Origin: Aeropyrum camini SY1 = JCM 12091
GTDB taxonomy: Archaea; Thermoproteota; Thermoprotei_A; Sulfolobales; Acidilobaceae
Assembly (NCBI RefSeq): GCF_000591035.1
Contig: NC_022521.1
Span: 620,001-684,000 of the forward strand
Reading direction: 5' to 3'
DNA length: 64,000 nt
The position numbers and the translations under genes were made by a program. The notes under the pieces are model-generated. The model did not search any database and was not told the DNA's origin. It worked only from the letters and a program-made list of their open reading frames with translations. How positions within the stretch are numbered: the stretch's first letter is position 1; every line of letters begins with the position of its first letter. Positions 16,821 to 25,273 of the stretch are shown piece after piece.

Positions 16821-17675
16821 TTGCCAGCAGGGTTCGAGGAGGCCGTTAGGGAGGTTTCCAGGGAGAGGGTCCGGGGCGCCAGCTGGGCCCTCTCAACCCT
16901 CGCCCGAGGCCTTCTAGAGGAGCTGGAGTCGGGCCGCACCCTTGAATGCCCCAGGACCTCCCAGGTCCTCAGGACCACGCTACCCGGCATGGGGAGCCTG
17001 GAGGTCCTCGCAGAGGTTGTTGAGAGGCTATGCAGCCGTCCCGGGGAGCTGGCCGAGGCGCTGAGGAGGCTCATGGACTATGTTGAGGAGGCTGGGAGGG
17101 AGGCGGCGGAGCGTGCCGCCGAGCTCCTCAGTGGGGCTGGGGCGGTTTCGACAGTGAGCTTCAGCAGGGCTGTGCAGCTTACAATTCTAGCCGCGAGGCC
17201 CCCGCTAGTGTACGTGCTGGAGTCGAGGCCCGGCGGAGAGGGTGTGGCGATGGCCAGGCACCTGAGGCAGTCGGGGGTGAACACTGTTGTCTTGCCGGAC
17301 TCGGCCGTGGGCCTGGCCGTCTCCAGGTCGGGCGCGGTGGTTTTTGGGGCGGACGCCGCGGGGCTGGACGGGTGTTTGAGGAACAAGCTAGGCACCCTCC
17401 CCCTGGCGACTTCCGCTGGCGCCCTTGGTGTGGAGGTTGTCGCTGTTTTTGAGTCCTACAAGATAGTCCCGAGGGCCTGCGGCTGGGAGGGGGTTGAGAC
17501 CCGGGGCTACAGGGTGGAGGGGTGGGGCGACGTCGAGTATCCGGTTTTCGAGCCTGTGCCTCTCCGGCTTGTTAGCCATATTGCGACGGAGCTGGGTGGA
17601 GGGAGGGCTGGGGTGGAGCCTCTGAGGCTGTATAGGAGGCTTTTCCTGGAGGAGGTCCTGGGGGGTGATGTATAA
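16821..17675 (+). CDS. eIF2B alpha/beta/delta-family protein
   Basis: Belongs to the eIF2B-alpha / methylthioribose-1-phosphate isomerase / ribose-1,5-bisphosphate isomerase superfamily. An N-terminal helical bundle is followed by a Rossmann-like domain with YVLESRPGGEGVAMARHL, the acidic VVFGADAAGLDGCLRNKLGT (the GADxIxxxGxxxNKxGT motif, here with some changes) and VVAVFESYKIVPR. Archaeal members may be R15P isomerases in nucleotide salvage or 'aIF2B'; the sequence does not decide. Next gene starts 5 nt downstream but is functionally unrelated. Confidence 0.8.
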   Translation: MPAGFEEAVREVSRERVRGASWALSTLARGLLEELESGRTLECPRTSQVLRTTLPGMGSLEVLAEVVERLCSRPGELAEALRRLMDYVEEAGREAAERAAELLSGAGAVSTVSFSRAVQLTILAARPPLVYVLESRPGGEGVAMARHLRQSGVNTVVLPDSAVGLAVSRSGAVVFGADAAGLDGCLRNKLGTLPLATSAGALGVEVVAVFESYKIVPRACGWEGVETRGYRVEGWGDVEYPVFEPVPLRLVSHIATELGGGRAGVEPLRLYRRLFLEEVLGGDV

Positions 17676-17680
17676 AGGGC

Positions 17681-19186
17681 TTGGGACGACAGAGTTTGGA
17701 TACGGTGTCCAGTTTGCAGGGCGGCTACTCCCTAGCCCACATAGCCGCTGGCATAGCTGTGGTCGCCCTCATAGTACTCGGGGCGGGCTTCTACGCCATA
17801 TACCAGGAGCTCGCCAGCCTGAGGAGCCAGGTGGAGGGTCTTAACACCAGGTACGAGGAGATAAGCGAGAGCCTGGAGAACGTGCAGGGCGCCTTCGAGT
17901 CGAGCAGGGGGGATATAGAGTCGATAGCCTCCTCCCTCGAGTCTATACAGGACAGGGTATCCAGTATTGAGGAGAGGCTGGGCTCTACGGCCACCCAGAG
18001 CGACCTGGATGCTGTGGCCAGGGAGCTTGCATCCCTCTCCCAGCAGCTCGAGGACCTCCAGGCCAGGATCCAGGCTCTAGAGGAGAGCGGTGCCGAGAGG
18101 GGGGAGAGGCTGGACCAGCTGGCCATGGCCCTCCAGGACCTCCAGGCCAGGCTTGCATCGCTGGAGGAGAGGGTTGACGAGGTCTACTCATCCCTCTACT
18201 TCCCCGTCACAGTGGTGGACGGTACGGGGACCCCTGTCGTCATACTGGAGAGGCCTGAGAGGATAGTCAGCATGGCGCCCAGCGCAACAGAGGCCCTCTA
18301 CTACATAGGAGCCCTAGACAGGGTGGTGGGGGTCGACCAGTACAGCGACTTCCCGCCCGAGCTGAACGAGGCGAAGGAGGCGGGGGATGTGGCGGTGATA
18401 GGGGGATACTGGAACCCGAGTATAGAGGCTATACTTAGCCTCGAGCCCGACCTCGTGGTGGGCGTTTCCTCGGTGCCGAGCCACATCCAGGCGAGGAAGG
18501 TCCTCGCGGCCTACGGGATACCGGTCATACTGCTCCCTTACAGCAGCCTCGAGGATATAAGGGAGTCCCTAATAATGGCTGGCAAGGCTACTGGCGAGGT
18601 TGTTAGCGCGTATAAGGCTGCGGTGGAGTTCGACATGGCCGTGGCCGCAGCCGGGATTCTGCTGGAGGGCCTCGAGCCTGTGGAGACAGCGGTTATTGTA
18701 TGGCCAAACCCGTTGTTCGTGGTGGGCGGCGGGACGTGGGAGCACGAGATTATTGAGGCGGCTGGCGGGGTTAACGTATACGGCGACACACAGGGCTGGC
18801 CGCAGGTGTCCTACGAGTCACTCCTCGAGAAGGACCCCGACGTGATAATACTGATGGGCGACCACGGAGAGGGTGGAGTCACCGTTGAAGGGTTTATGGA
18901 GGCGCTTGAGAGCCAGCTGGGCGATGCGGCCTGGGAGATAGACGCCGTCGCCTCTGGTAGGATCTACATACTGCTGGATGAGTACAACGACAGCTTCGCC
19001 AGGCCCAGCCCCAGGACGGTTCTATCCATGTTCGTGATGGCCGCGGTAATCCATCCAGAGGCCTTCGACATGCAGCCCGATAGCCTGCCGAGCGAGGTGT
19101 CCCCCGGGACCCTCGATATACTAGCACTGCTTGAGGGTAGGTTGCCTGGGGAGGTGTTGGAGTTCCTAGGTGGGGCTCTAGGTTGA
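17681..19186 (+). CDS. membrane-anchored substrate-binding protein on a coiled-coil stalk (BtuF/FecB fold)
   Basis: Extracytoplasmic receptor for the adjacent BtuCD/FecDE-type importer. The order of parts is a short basic N-terminus, a transmembrane anchor (about 19-41), a long coiled coil (about 42-170, with SLRSQVEGL, SIEERLGS, LEDLQARIQALEESG) and then the binding domain from about 174 (RPERIVSMAPSATEALYYIGA, VIGGYWNPSIEAILSLEPDLVVG). There is no lipobox Cys. At 501 aa it is nearly twice the usual 260-300 aa. The stalk could lift the receptor through the periplasm-like space under the S-layer (inference). Ligand is unknown: corrinoid, heme or ferric chelate. TTG 17681 is the start; the stop overlaps the permease start by 4 nt. 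Confidence 0.85.
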   Translation: MGRQSLDTVSSLQGGYSLAHIAAGIAVVALIVLGAGFYAIYQELASLRSQVEGLNTRYEEISESLENVQGAFESSRGDIESIASSLESIQDRVSSIEERLGSTATQSDLDAVARELASLSQQLEDLQARIQALEESGAERGERLDQLAMALQDLQARLASLEERVDEVYSSLYFPVTVVDGTGTPVVILERPERIVSMAPSATEALYYIGALDRVVGVDQYSDFPPELNEAKEAGDVAVIGGYWNPSIEAILSLEPDLVVGVSSVPSHIQARKVLAAYGIPVILLPYSSLEDIRESLIMAGKATGEVVSAYKAAVEFDMAVAAAGILLEGLEPVETAVIVWPNPLFVVGGGTWEHEIIEAAGGVNVYGDTQGWPQVSYESLLEKDPDVIILMGDHGEGGVTVEGFMEALESQLGDAAWEIDAVASGRIYILLDEYNDSFARPSPRTVLSMFVMAAVIHPEAFDMQPDSLPSEVSPGTLDILALLEGRLPGEVLEFLGGALG

Positions 19187-20145
19187 GGACCTCAATTCTG
19201 CTAGCCTCCTCCATAACCGTGTTTTCAATGCTAACCCTCGCGAGCCTCGCCCTAGGCCCCGCGGGGGTGAAGAGCCCCCTGGACTATATAGACGGGCTGG
19301 GCGGGGTGGAGCTGTACAGGCTGCTGAGGACCTCGGCCTCAATAGTGGTGGGCGCCTCCCTCGCCGTAAGCGGTGCCTCCCTCCAGCAGGCCCTGCGGAA
19401 CCCCCTGGTAGACCCCTACCTCCTCGGCATCTCCACGGGCGCCTCCCTCGCCGTAGCCCTAAGCCTTCTCCTGGGGCTGGCGGGGCCCCTGGGCATAGGC
19501 TCCGCGGCCCTCGCCGGCGGCCTGGCGGCCTTCCTCCTAGTACTAGTCACAGCCAGGCTTGCAGGCATGACGGGCTCTGGCTTGATAATAGTGGGGGTCG
19601 CCTACTCCTACCTCTTCGGGAGCCTGACCACTCTCCTCGTCCTCAGCTTCCCCGACAGGCTGACGGGGGCTCTCTACTGGATATTCGGCTCCGTAGCCTA
19701 CGTGGACAGGGGGATTCTGGCTACAGCAGCGGGGGGGCTAGGCCTCGCCGCAATATACCTCGCTGCATCCTCGAAGGCCCTGGAGGCGTTGAGCCTGGGT
19801 GAGGAGGCCGCCCGGGGCCTGGGCATAGCGGTTGAAAGGCTTAGAGCCTGGGTCGCCACAGCCAGTATCGTAGCCGTGGCCGCCTCCGTAGCCCTGGCCG
19901 GCCCCGTGGGGTTCATAGGGTTGACTGCCCCGTGGATAGCTAGGCTTCTGGGAGCCTCGCGCTTCCAGCAAGTCCTCCTCGCCTCGGCCCCACTGGGCGC
20001 GGGGCTGGCTCTCGCCTCAGACATCCTGGCCCGCACGCTCGCGAGCCCCGCCGAGCTGCCTCTAACACCTATAGCCAGCCTCATAGGAGTGCCCATCCTA
20101 GTCTACGCCGCTGTGGAGAGGTGGAGGGGTGTTGAGGCCCTGTAG
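19183..20145 (+). CDS. BtuC/FecD-type ABC permease
   Basis: Polytopic membrane subunit with about nine hydrophobic segments. Family hallmarks are GASLAVSGASLQQALRNPLVDPYLLGISTGAS, the cytosolic EEAARGLGIAVERLRAW near the ATPase contact, and GPVGFIGLTAPWIARLL. It should form a homodimer in a vitamin B12, heme or iron-chelate importer. The start TTG 19183 overlaps the binding-protein stop (TTGA), indicating translational coupling. Confidence 0.92.
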   Translation: MRTSILLASSITVFSMLTLASLALGPAGVKSPLDYIDGLGGVELYRLLRTSASIVVGASLAVSGASLQQALRNPLVDPYLLGISTGASLAVALSLLLGLAGPLGIGSAALAGGLAAFLLVLVTARLAGMTGSGLIIVGVAYSYLFGSLTTLLVLSFPDRLTGALYWIFGSVAYVDRGILATAAGGLGLAAIYLAASSKALEALSLGEEAARGLGIAVERLRAWVATASIVAVAASVALAGPVGFIGLTAPWIARLLGASRFQQVLLASAPLGAGLALASDILARTLASPAELPLTPIASLIGVPILVYAAVERWRGVEAL

Positions 20146-20881
20146 CGTCAGGCTGGAGGGTGTTGAGGCTGGCTACGCCGCTGCACCCCCCGTTCTGAGG
20201 GATTTGAGCTTCAGCATCGACCCCGGCTCGCTGGTGGCCCTCCTAGGCCCGAACGGCAGCGGCAAGACAACACTCCTCAGGCTCCTCGCTGGCATACTCA
20301 AGCCGAGCAGGGGGAGGGTGGAGGTCTGCGGCCGCCCCCCGGGTAGGGTGAGGCGGATGCTCGGCTACGCCCCCGCAACCCCGGAGGTGGACCCCAGGCT
20401 GAGGGCCGTGGAGGTGGCCCTCCTCTACAGGTACGGGGTTTCGGAGGGCGTAGCCTGGAGTAGGAGGGACTGGGAGGAGGTCCTGTCCGCCCTCAGGGAG
20501 ATGGGCGTCGAGGAGCTGGCTTGGAGGAGGTGGGGGGAGCTTAGCAGCGGCCAGAGGAGGCTGGTAATCCTGGCGGGGGTTCTGGCTAGGAGGCCCGCCC
20601 TGGCCCTCCTAGACGAGCCCCACTCCTTCCTCGACGTATCCAACATGAGGAGAGTGACACTGGTGCTCCGCTCCCTCAGGGGCAGGGCAACAGTGGTCTA
20701 CACCACCCACGACCCCCTAGCGGCTATGGCCGCCGACACGGTGGTAATGCTGAGGGAGGGGCTACTCCACGCCCAGGGGCCGCCCGGGGCTGTGGTGACC
20801 CCAGAGACTATAGAGGAGGTCTACGGAATCCCGGCGGACAGGCTGGACGGCCTCACAATTCCACGCTACTACAGGCCCTAG
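20129..20881 (+). CDS. BtuD/FecE-type ABC ATPase
   Basis: ATPase of the importer. Walker A is GPNGSGKT (about 40-47), the signature is LSSGQRR, Walker B is LALLDEPHSFLD and the H-loop is YTTHDP. Start is GTG 20129 (or TTG 20132), overlapping the permease gene by 17 nt. With the two genes upstream it makes a complete binding protein-permease-ATPase set. No corrinoid or heme synthesis gene is adjacent, so the substrate is undecided. Confidence 0.92.
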   Translation: MLRPCSVRLEGVEAGYAAAPPVLRDLSFSIDPGSLVALLGPNGSGKTTLLRLLAGILKPSRGRVEVCGRPPGRVRRMLGYAPATPEVDPRLRAVEVALLYRYGVSEGVAWSRRDWEEVLSALREMGVEELAWRRWGELSSGQRRLVILAGVLARRPALALLDEPHSFLDVSNMRRVTLVLRSLRGRATVVYTTHDPLAAMAADTVVMLREGLLHAQGPPGAVVTPETIEEVYGIPADRLDGLTIPRYYRP

Positions 20882-20989
20882 AACACGGCCACACTTTACC
20901 CCCGCGGGGGGCTATAGAGAACTGGGGATGAGGACTCCACGGGTTCCGACGCCCCCCGGGGGGCTCCCCGGGAGGTGGGGACACCTGTC

Positions 20990-21685
20990 TCAACTGACCC
21001 TAGTGCCTACTCCTTTCACGGCCGCCTCCCGGGCCAGGTCTCTCCTTGCTATGGGGCCTCTGGGCTCGGCCTCCCTCCATATGGCCGCTTTGAACCTGTA
21101 GATCTCGACGTCCTCCCTCAGCCAGCACGTCCCTGGGAGCCCTGCCTTTATGCAGGCCCATGTGAGGAACATTATGGGGTCCCAGCCCTCGTCGACAGCC
21201 ACTTGGGGGAGCAGCAGGCCCGCGTAGGGGAGTTTCTCGACGTAGAGGCCGTGAACCCCTACCTTGACATGGGCGGGCCTCAGATGGGGCTTCCTGGGGA
21301 GGGGCTCCATGCTGCCGAGCACCGTGACCTCGATTCTCACCATACCGAGCTCTTCCCGCCTCAGAGGCTCGAACCGGGGGTCGCTGGAGGCTGCGTCGAC
21401 AGCGGCTGTAACCACCGCCTCGGCTAGGGGGATTACAGGCCTTACAACCCCTATACACCCCCTAAGCTCCCACCCCTCCCCGCCCCTCTTCTCCAGGGTT
21501 ACGAAGGCGGCCCCCGGCCTCCCAAGCTTCCCCCTAGCTTCCACTCTCAGCCTCCTACCATGCTCCACCCACTCCTCCACCGCCCTCCTGGCAATCCTCA
21601 CCAGGGCCTCCCCGTCAGCGTCGTCAAGCTCCTCCGGCTCGACTGGAGCACCTTCAGCCCGCTCTATCCTAACTCCCCCAACCAA
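20990..21685 (-). CDS. AMMECR1-domain protein
   Basis: Matches the AMMECR1 family: RGCIGVVRPVIPLAEAVVTAA with the invariant RGCIG hexapeptide region, SSDPRFEPLRREELGMVRIEVTVL, and KVGVHGLYVE...GLLLPQVAVDEGWDP. The function is unknown; structures suggest a ligand-binding or enzymatic fold, and the human member is a disease-locus gene. The frame is open to 21835 but the extra 50 residues are Pro/Ser rich and unlike the family. TTG 21685 is my chosen start and gives 231 aa. It is flanked by a convergent ABC ATPase gene and codirectional TYW1. Confidence 0.87.
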   Translation of the reverse strand: MVGGVRIERAEGAPVEPEELDDADGEALVRIARRAVEEWVEHGRRLRVEARGKLGRPGAAFVTLEKRGGEGWELRGCIGVVRPVIPLAEAVVTAAVDAASSDPRFEPLRREELGMVRIEVTVLGSMEPLPRKPHLRPAHVKVGVHGLYVEKLPYAGLLLPQVAVDEGWDPIMFLTWACIKAGLPGTCWLREDVEIYRFKAAIWREAEPRGPIARRDLAREAAVKGVGTRVS

Positions 21686-21871
21686 CCCTCCGACCCCCCT
21701 AGTATCTACTCTAGGATGGTGGGGGCTAAAGACTGGAGGAGGGGGTTTAGAGGTGGAGGTGCCTCGGATTCCGGCGCACTCCTCCTCGCCCAGCCCCCTG
21801 GGGGCTGGGCTTTCGGTGACGAGGTTGGTCGTCACAGGCTCCTGTTTTAGGTTCGTTGCCCCCTCCGGGTT

Positions 21872-22912
21872 TTATGGCATTATGTCTGGGTCGTAGGGGG
21901 CGTCGTACTCTCCCTCCTCCGGCTCCGGCGTGTTGAGGCCTTCTGGGCATCCCTTGCCCAGTCTTATGGGTTTTTCTAGCCTGCTCAGCAGCACCACTCT
22001 GCTGGCCCTGCTCTCGCCGAGTATTGGGTAGCCTGTGAGCTCGGAGAGCCTCTCGCTAACCTTCCTGACGTACTCGTGCTCAGCCATGTTGGCCTTGCTG
22101 AGCCTCATCCTGCTGGCGCCCACCCACATGTAGCTCTTTATCTCTACGTAGGTTGGCTGGGCGAGGTTTATGAGCTTTGCGAAGCCCTTGAGGGCCTCGT
22201 CGGTGTCGTTGAACCCGGATACCAGGGTTATCCTGATCACTGTGGGGCTGGTGAAGCTGGGCATCATCTCCAGGGTCTCCAGCGTGAGCTCCCAGGCCCT
22301 GGGCACGAGGGGCCTGGTGAAGTAGTTGTAGCTCTTCTTATCCCACGCCTCAAGGCTCACGTAGAGCTGGCTCGGCTCCTCCTCGAGGTTCGCCAGTATG
22401 TCTGGCCTGACGCCCCTGGTTACGAGGAAGCTAGTCATACCCCTCCTGTGCACCTCCTTCAGCAGGTCGCTTAACATCGGGTAGAGGGTGGGCTCGCCGG
22501 TGAGGCTTAGGGTCACGTGGACGGGGTTCCAGGCCTCCCAGAACTTCTTCGGGTCCACCTTCGGGTGGCCCTTGTAGCCGCTTATCAGCCTCCGGTGTAT
22601 CCTGATGAGCTCGTCCACCAGCCACTTGGGGTCGTCGACTATGGTCAGCTTGGTCTCGTCGAGGTCGACGCCCAGGTCCTGGGGCCTTATCCTCCAGCAG
22701 TGGAGGCAGGCGTTCCAGCACCAGAAGGCTGCGGGGCTCATCTGTATATCCCTGTGGCTCTCTATCCCGTAGAACTTGCACTTGTAGCAGTGTCTGTCCT
22801 CGGTGAGGGCCTTGTGGGTCCAGTAGCACTTCTTAACCACGGTGTGCCTGCCGGCGAAGTGGTACTTCTGCTTGACCATAACCTCGGCTAGGGGCAGCCA
22901 CTTCTCCGGCAT
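21872..22912 (-). CDS. taw1: TYW1-like radical SAM wyosine-biosynthesis enzyme
   Basis: Converts N1-methylguanosine-37 of tRNA-Phe to imG-14 (4-demethylwyosine) with pyruvate. The radical SAM cluster is CWNACLHC (Cys65, Cys69, Cys72), and a second 4Fe-4S set is formed by Cys29, Cys42 and Cys45 (KKCYW...HCYKCKF). TLSLTGEPTLYPML is the family GE motif. The m1G37 substrate would be made by Trm5, encoded at 39.9 kb. ATG 22912 follows a TATA-like CTTAAAAAC at about 22926-22934, giving a short or absent leader. Confidence 0.92.
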   Translation of the reverse strand: MPEKWLPLAEVMVKQKYHFAGRHTVVKKCYWTHKALTEDRHCYKCKFYGIESHRDIQMSPAAFWCWNACLHCWRIRPQDLGVDLDETKLTIVDDPKWLVDELIRIHRRLISGYKGHPKVDPKKFWEAWNPVHVTLSLTGEPTLYPMLSDLLKEVHRRGMTSFLVTRGVRPDILANLEEEPSQLYVSLEAWDKKSYNYFTRPLVPRAWELTLETLEMMPSFTSPTVIRITLVSGFNDTDEALKGFAKLINLAQPTYVEIKSYMWVGASRMRLSKANMAEHEYVRKVSERLSELTGYPILGESRASRVVLLSRLEKPIRLGKGCPEGLNTPEPEEGEYDAPYDPDIMP

Positions 22913-22978
22913 CCCCTGGGGTATGTTTTTAAGTATGTTCCTCCTGGGAATCCCTCAACACCCTCAAGAAACATGGTA

Positions 22979-23991
22979 TTACTTTAACCCAGTTAAAGGC
23001 TTCGGCTTGTATAGCCCCTTCTCCTGCAGGTAGGTGTAGGCGCTGTAGGCGGCCACCGCGCCCATGGCCGCGGCCGTGACTACCTGCCTGAAGCCCGGCC
23101 ACATGCTGGTGCAGTCTCCCGCCGCGAATATCCCTGGCATGCTTGTCCTCATCCACTCGTCCACCACCACGTTGCCCATGCTATCGGTCTCCAGCCCTAT
23201 GGCCTCGAACAGCTCCCTAGGGGGCTCGGAACCTATCTCTATGAAGATACCGTCCACCTTGAGCTCCTTCTCCTCGCCAGTCACCTTATTCTTCACGACC
23301 ACAGACTCCACCCGGTCCCGGCCTCTTATCTCGGTGACTATGCTGTCGAGTATGAACTCTATGTTAGGCTTCTTCCTAGTCTCCTCCACGTAGAAGGGCT
23401 TCGCCCTGAACCCCTGCCTCCTGTGGACTAGGTAGACCTTCTTGACGTAGCCGCTGAGGAGGAGGGCGCCTTCCAGGGCGGAGTCCCCGCCCCCACCACA
23501 ACCACAGCATTCTTACCCTTGAAGAGGGGGGCGTCGCAGACGCTGCAGTAGCTCACCCCCCTCCCGGCGAGCTCCTCCTCCCCGGGGACGCCGAGCTTCC
23601 TCCTCCTGCTGCCGACCGCTAGTATGACTGTGTGGGCCTTAACCTCAAGCCCCCTAGACCCCCTCACCAGGAACCACTGGTCGTCGAGCCTCTGCACCGA
23701 CTTCACCTGCACACCCGTTACAATCTTCGCGCCGAACATCTCCGCGTGGCTCCTGAAACTCTCCACCAGTTTAGAGGCCTCCAGACCCCCCATACCCGGG
23801 TAGTCGTCTATCCAGTTCGTTAGGTTCAGCTGGCCCCCCACGTCCATGGAGACTATGAGGGTCGACATGAGGAACCTCGTCGTGTATATAGCCGCCGAGA
23901 GCCCGGCTGGCCCCGCACCTACTATGACCGTGTCGTACTCCTCCCCCTTGGGCACTCTGGGCGCCCTCACGGCTGAGAGCCTTAGCGGCAT
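22979..23991 (-). pseudogene. trxB: thioredoxin reductase, split by a one-base frameshift
   Basis: The 5' part encodes an FAD domain (TVIVGAGPAGLSAAIYTTR), a redox-active YCSVCDAP and the start of the NADPH domain (GKNAVVVVG). The frame is then lost in a C run at 23490-23494 (G run on the coding strand). Adding one G restores [13 protein letters not shown] and continuity into the 3' part, which begins near 23470 and carries [25 protein letters not shown] and [14 protein letters not shown]. The repaired protein would be 337 aa, normal for TrxR. Everything else is intact, so a sequencing error in a homopolymer or a recent mutation is more likely than old decay. Start taken as ATG 23991; ATG 24024 is also open. 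Confidence 0.88.
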
Positions 23992-24042
23992 TGTGATGCA
24001 CCTAATCACCACACTATTATCCATGGCGGCCCAAATCCTTGA

Positions 24043-24459
24043 CTATCCAGCACCCCGAGCCTCCCCCGCCTCCCCCGGGCTTGAAGGCGGCAGCCTACAC
24101 CTCCTCCGCCTCCCCTCCACGTAGGCCTCCGCCACCCGTCTGAGCAGCTCCTCAGGGCTCTCGACAGTAACCACCGCCTCTCCACCCCTAACCTCGATGG
24201 CGGCCGCCCCTATCCTCCTAAGCCTCTTCACGATCCCCCGGGCCGTCCTCTTTGTGACGCACAGCCTCTCCCTTAGGGCTTCCACGGCCTCTCCATAGTT
24301 CAGCGTGGGCCCGAGGCTGTATAGGATGTAGAGGGCCGCCACCTCCCTCTTCCCTGGCATCCTAGCCAGCCTGGGGGGCTCTCCTCCTCTCATGGTCGGT
24401 GATCCCCACTCCCCTGAGCCTGAGGCGGGCGGGGCGTCGGTGTAGGGTAGCCCAGTCAT
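24043..24459 (-). CDS. unrecognised small protein with winged-helix-like region
   Basis: I cannot assign a family. The centre (REVAALYILYSLGPTLNYGEAVEALRERLCVTKRTARGIVKRLRRIGAA) reads like a winged helix-turn-helix: a recognition helix rich in Lys/Arg, then a short strand pair (AIEVRGGEAVVTVES). The C-terminus is basic and Pro/Gly rich. A DNA-binding regulator is plausible. ATG 24393 would remove a poorly structured Gly/Pro-rich N-terminus and may be the true start. It lies 18-50 nt upstream of trxB on the same strand, so it may be cotranscribed with it. Confidence 0.55.
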   Translation of the reverse strand: MTGLPYTDAPPASGSGEWGSPTMRGGEPPRLARMPGKREVAALYILYSLGPTLNYGEAVEALRERLCVTKRTARGIVKRLRRIGAAAIEVRGGEAVVTVESPEELLRRVAEAYVEGRRRRCRLPPSSPGEAGEARGAG

Positions 24460-24501
24460 CGCCCCAGTCTATAATAGTGTTTGGGCCTCCGAGGCTGATA
24501 T

Positions 24502-25062
24502 TCAGCTGCACCCCGAGAGGAGGGGGCCCAGGAGCCTGAGCCTCTCGAACACGGGCCCACCTACGGCCGCCGCCACATAACCCCCAGGACCTCCAAGCAG
24601 GAGGGGCCTCCCCTCAACCCCAACATACACCTCCAAACCCCCCTCCACCCCCCCGGGGTCCACAATCCGGTGCACACCCTCGACACCGTTCACGAGCAGC
24701 GCCAGGGGGTCGCGGTAGGCGTAGGCCACTGCAACACCCTCAACATCCCCAGCCGCCCCCCCGAGGAACTCCATCCTAGGCTCCCCCGGCCTACAAGCCT
24801 CCACCCACTCGGGCCTGGAGAGGGTGTGGTACAGGCCAGCCGGAGGCTCCACGGGGGATATGATGCTACCAACACCCAGGGCGACGAGGAGGGTCGAGGC
24901 CGGGCCTAGGGAGAGGGAAACCACGGTGGGGCTGGTGACAACCCAGGCGTCTCCAGAGGATAGAGCCCACTCAACAAGGGCGGCGGCCTCCCCAGGGCTG
25001 GCCAGCATCCAAGACACGTCTACAACATAGGATCCCCTGTCAAACCTCGGCAACCACCACAC
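24502..25062 (-). CDS. unrecognised hypothetical protein
   Basis: A 186-aa protein of no family I recognise. It is rich in Gly, Val, Ala and Pro with alternating hydrophobic strands (SYVVDVSWMLASPGEA, AWVVTSPTVVSLSLG, GVAVAYAYRDPLALLVNG). One moderately hydrophobic stretch (STLLVALGVGSIIS) is too weak to call a membrane segment. GTG 25062 follows GGGGGTG. It lies 42 nt upstream of the winged-helix-like gene on the same strand, and the two may be functionally linked. Confidence 0.5.
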   Translation of the reverse strand: MWWLPRFDRGSYVVDVSWMLASPGEAAALVEWALSSGDAWVVTSPTVVSLSLGPASTLLVALGVGSIISPVEPPAGLYHTLSRPEWVEACRPGEPRMEFLGGAAGDVEGVAVAYAYRDPLALLVNGVEGVHRIVDPGGVEGGLEVYVGVEGRPLLLGGPGGYVAAAVGGPVFERLRLLGPLLSGCS

Positions 25063-25111
25063 ACCCCCGCAACACCCCCCGGCGGCTCGCCAGCCTGGTT
25101 TCCGCTCACCC

Positions 25112-25134
25112 GCACCCAGGCTCCAGCTGGGTGC
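25112..25134. other. perfect 8-bp hairpin upstream of sucC
   Basis: GCACCCAG, a 7-nt loop and CTGGGTGC form a perfect stem in the 211-nt GC-rich gap 25063-25273. The gap shows no tRNA pattern. Further downstream, only a weak AT-rich patch (CTAATTAG, about 25211-25218) looks promoter-like for sucC. Confidence 0.3.
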
Positions 25135-25273
25135 TCGCCCCTTACATGGGCGCCCATAGCCCCCGGGGAGCGGTGGGCTCTCCGCCTTGTGTGTCCATGT
25201 TGGGTCTAACGCTAATTAGCCTCACGCCTCAACAGCCTCCGCTTGGAACTCCTTGCCGGTGGGTGTGGACGCG

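Noticed and set aside
25081-25145. D-arm-like stretch and 7-nt-loop hairpin suggesting a tRNA upstream of sucC
   Set aside because: The 7-nt loop has C where anticodon loops have T33, and no T-arm or acceptor stem is present.
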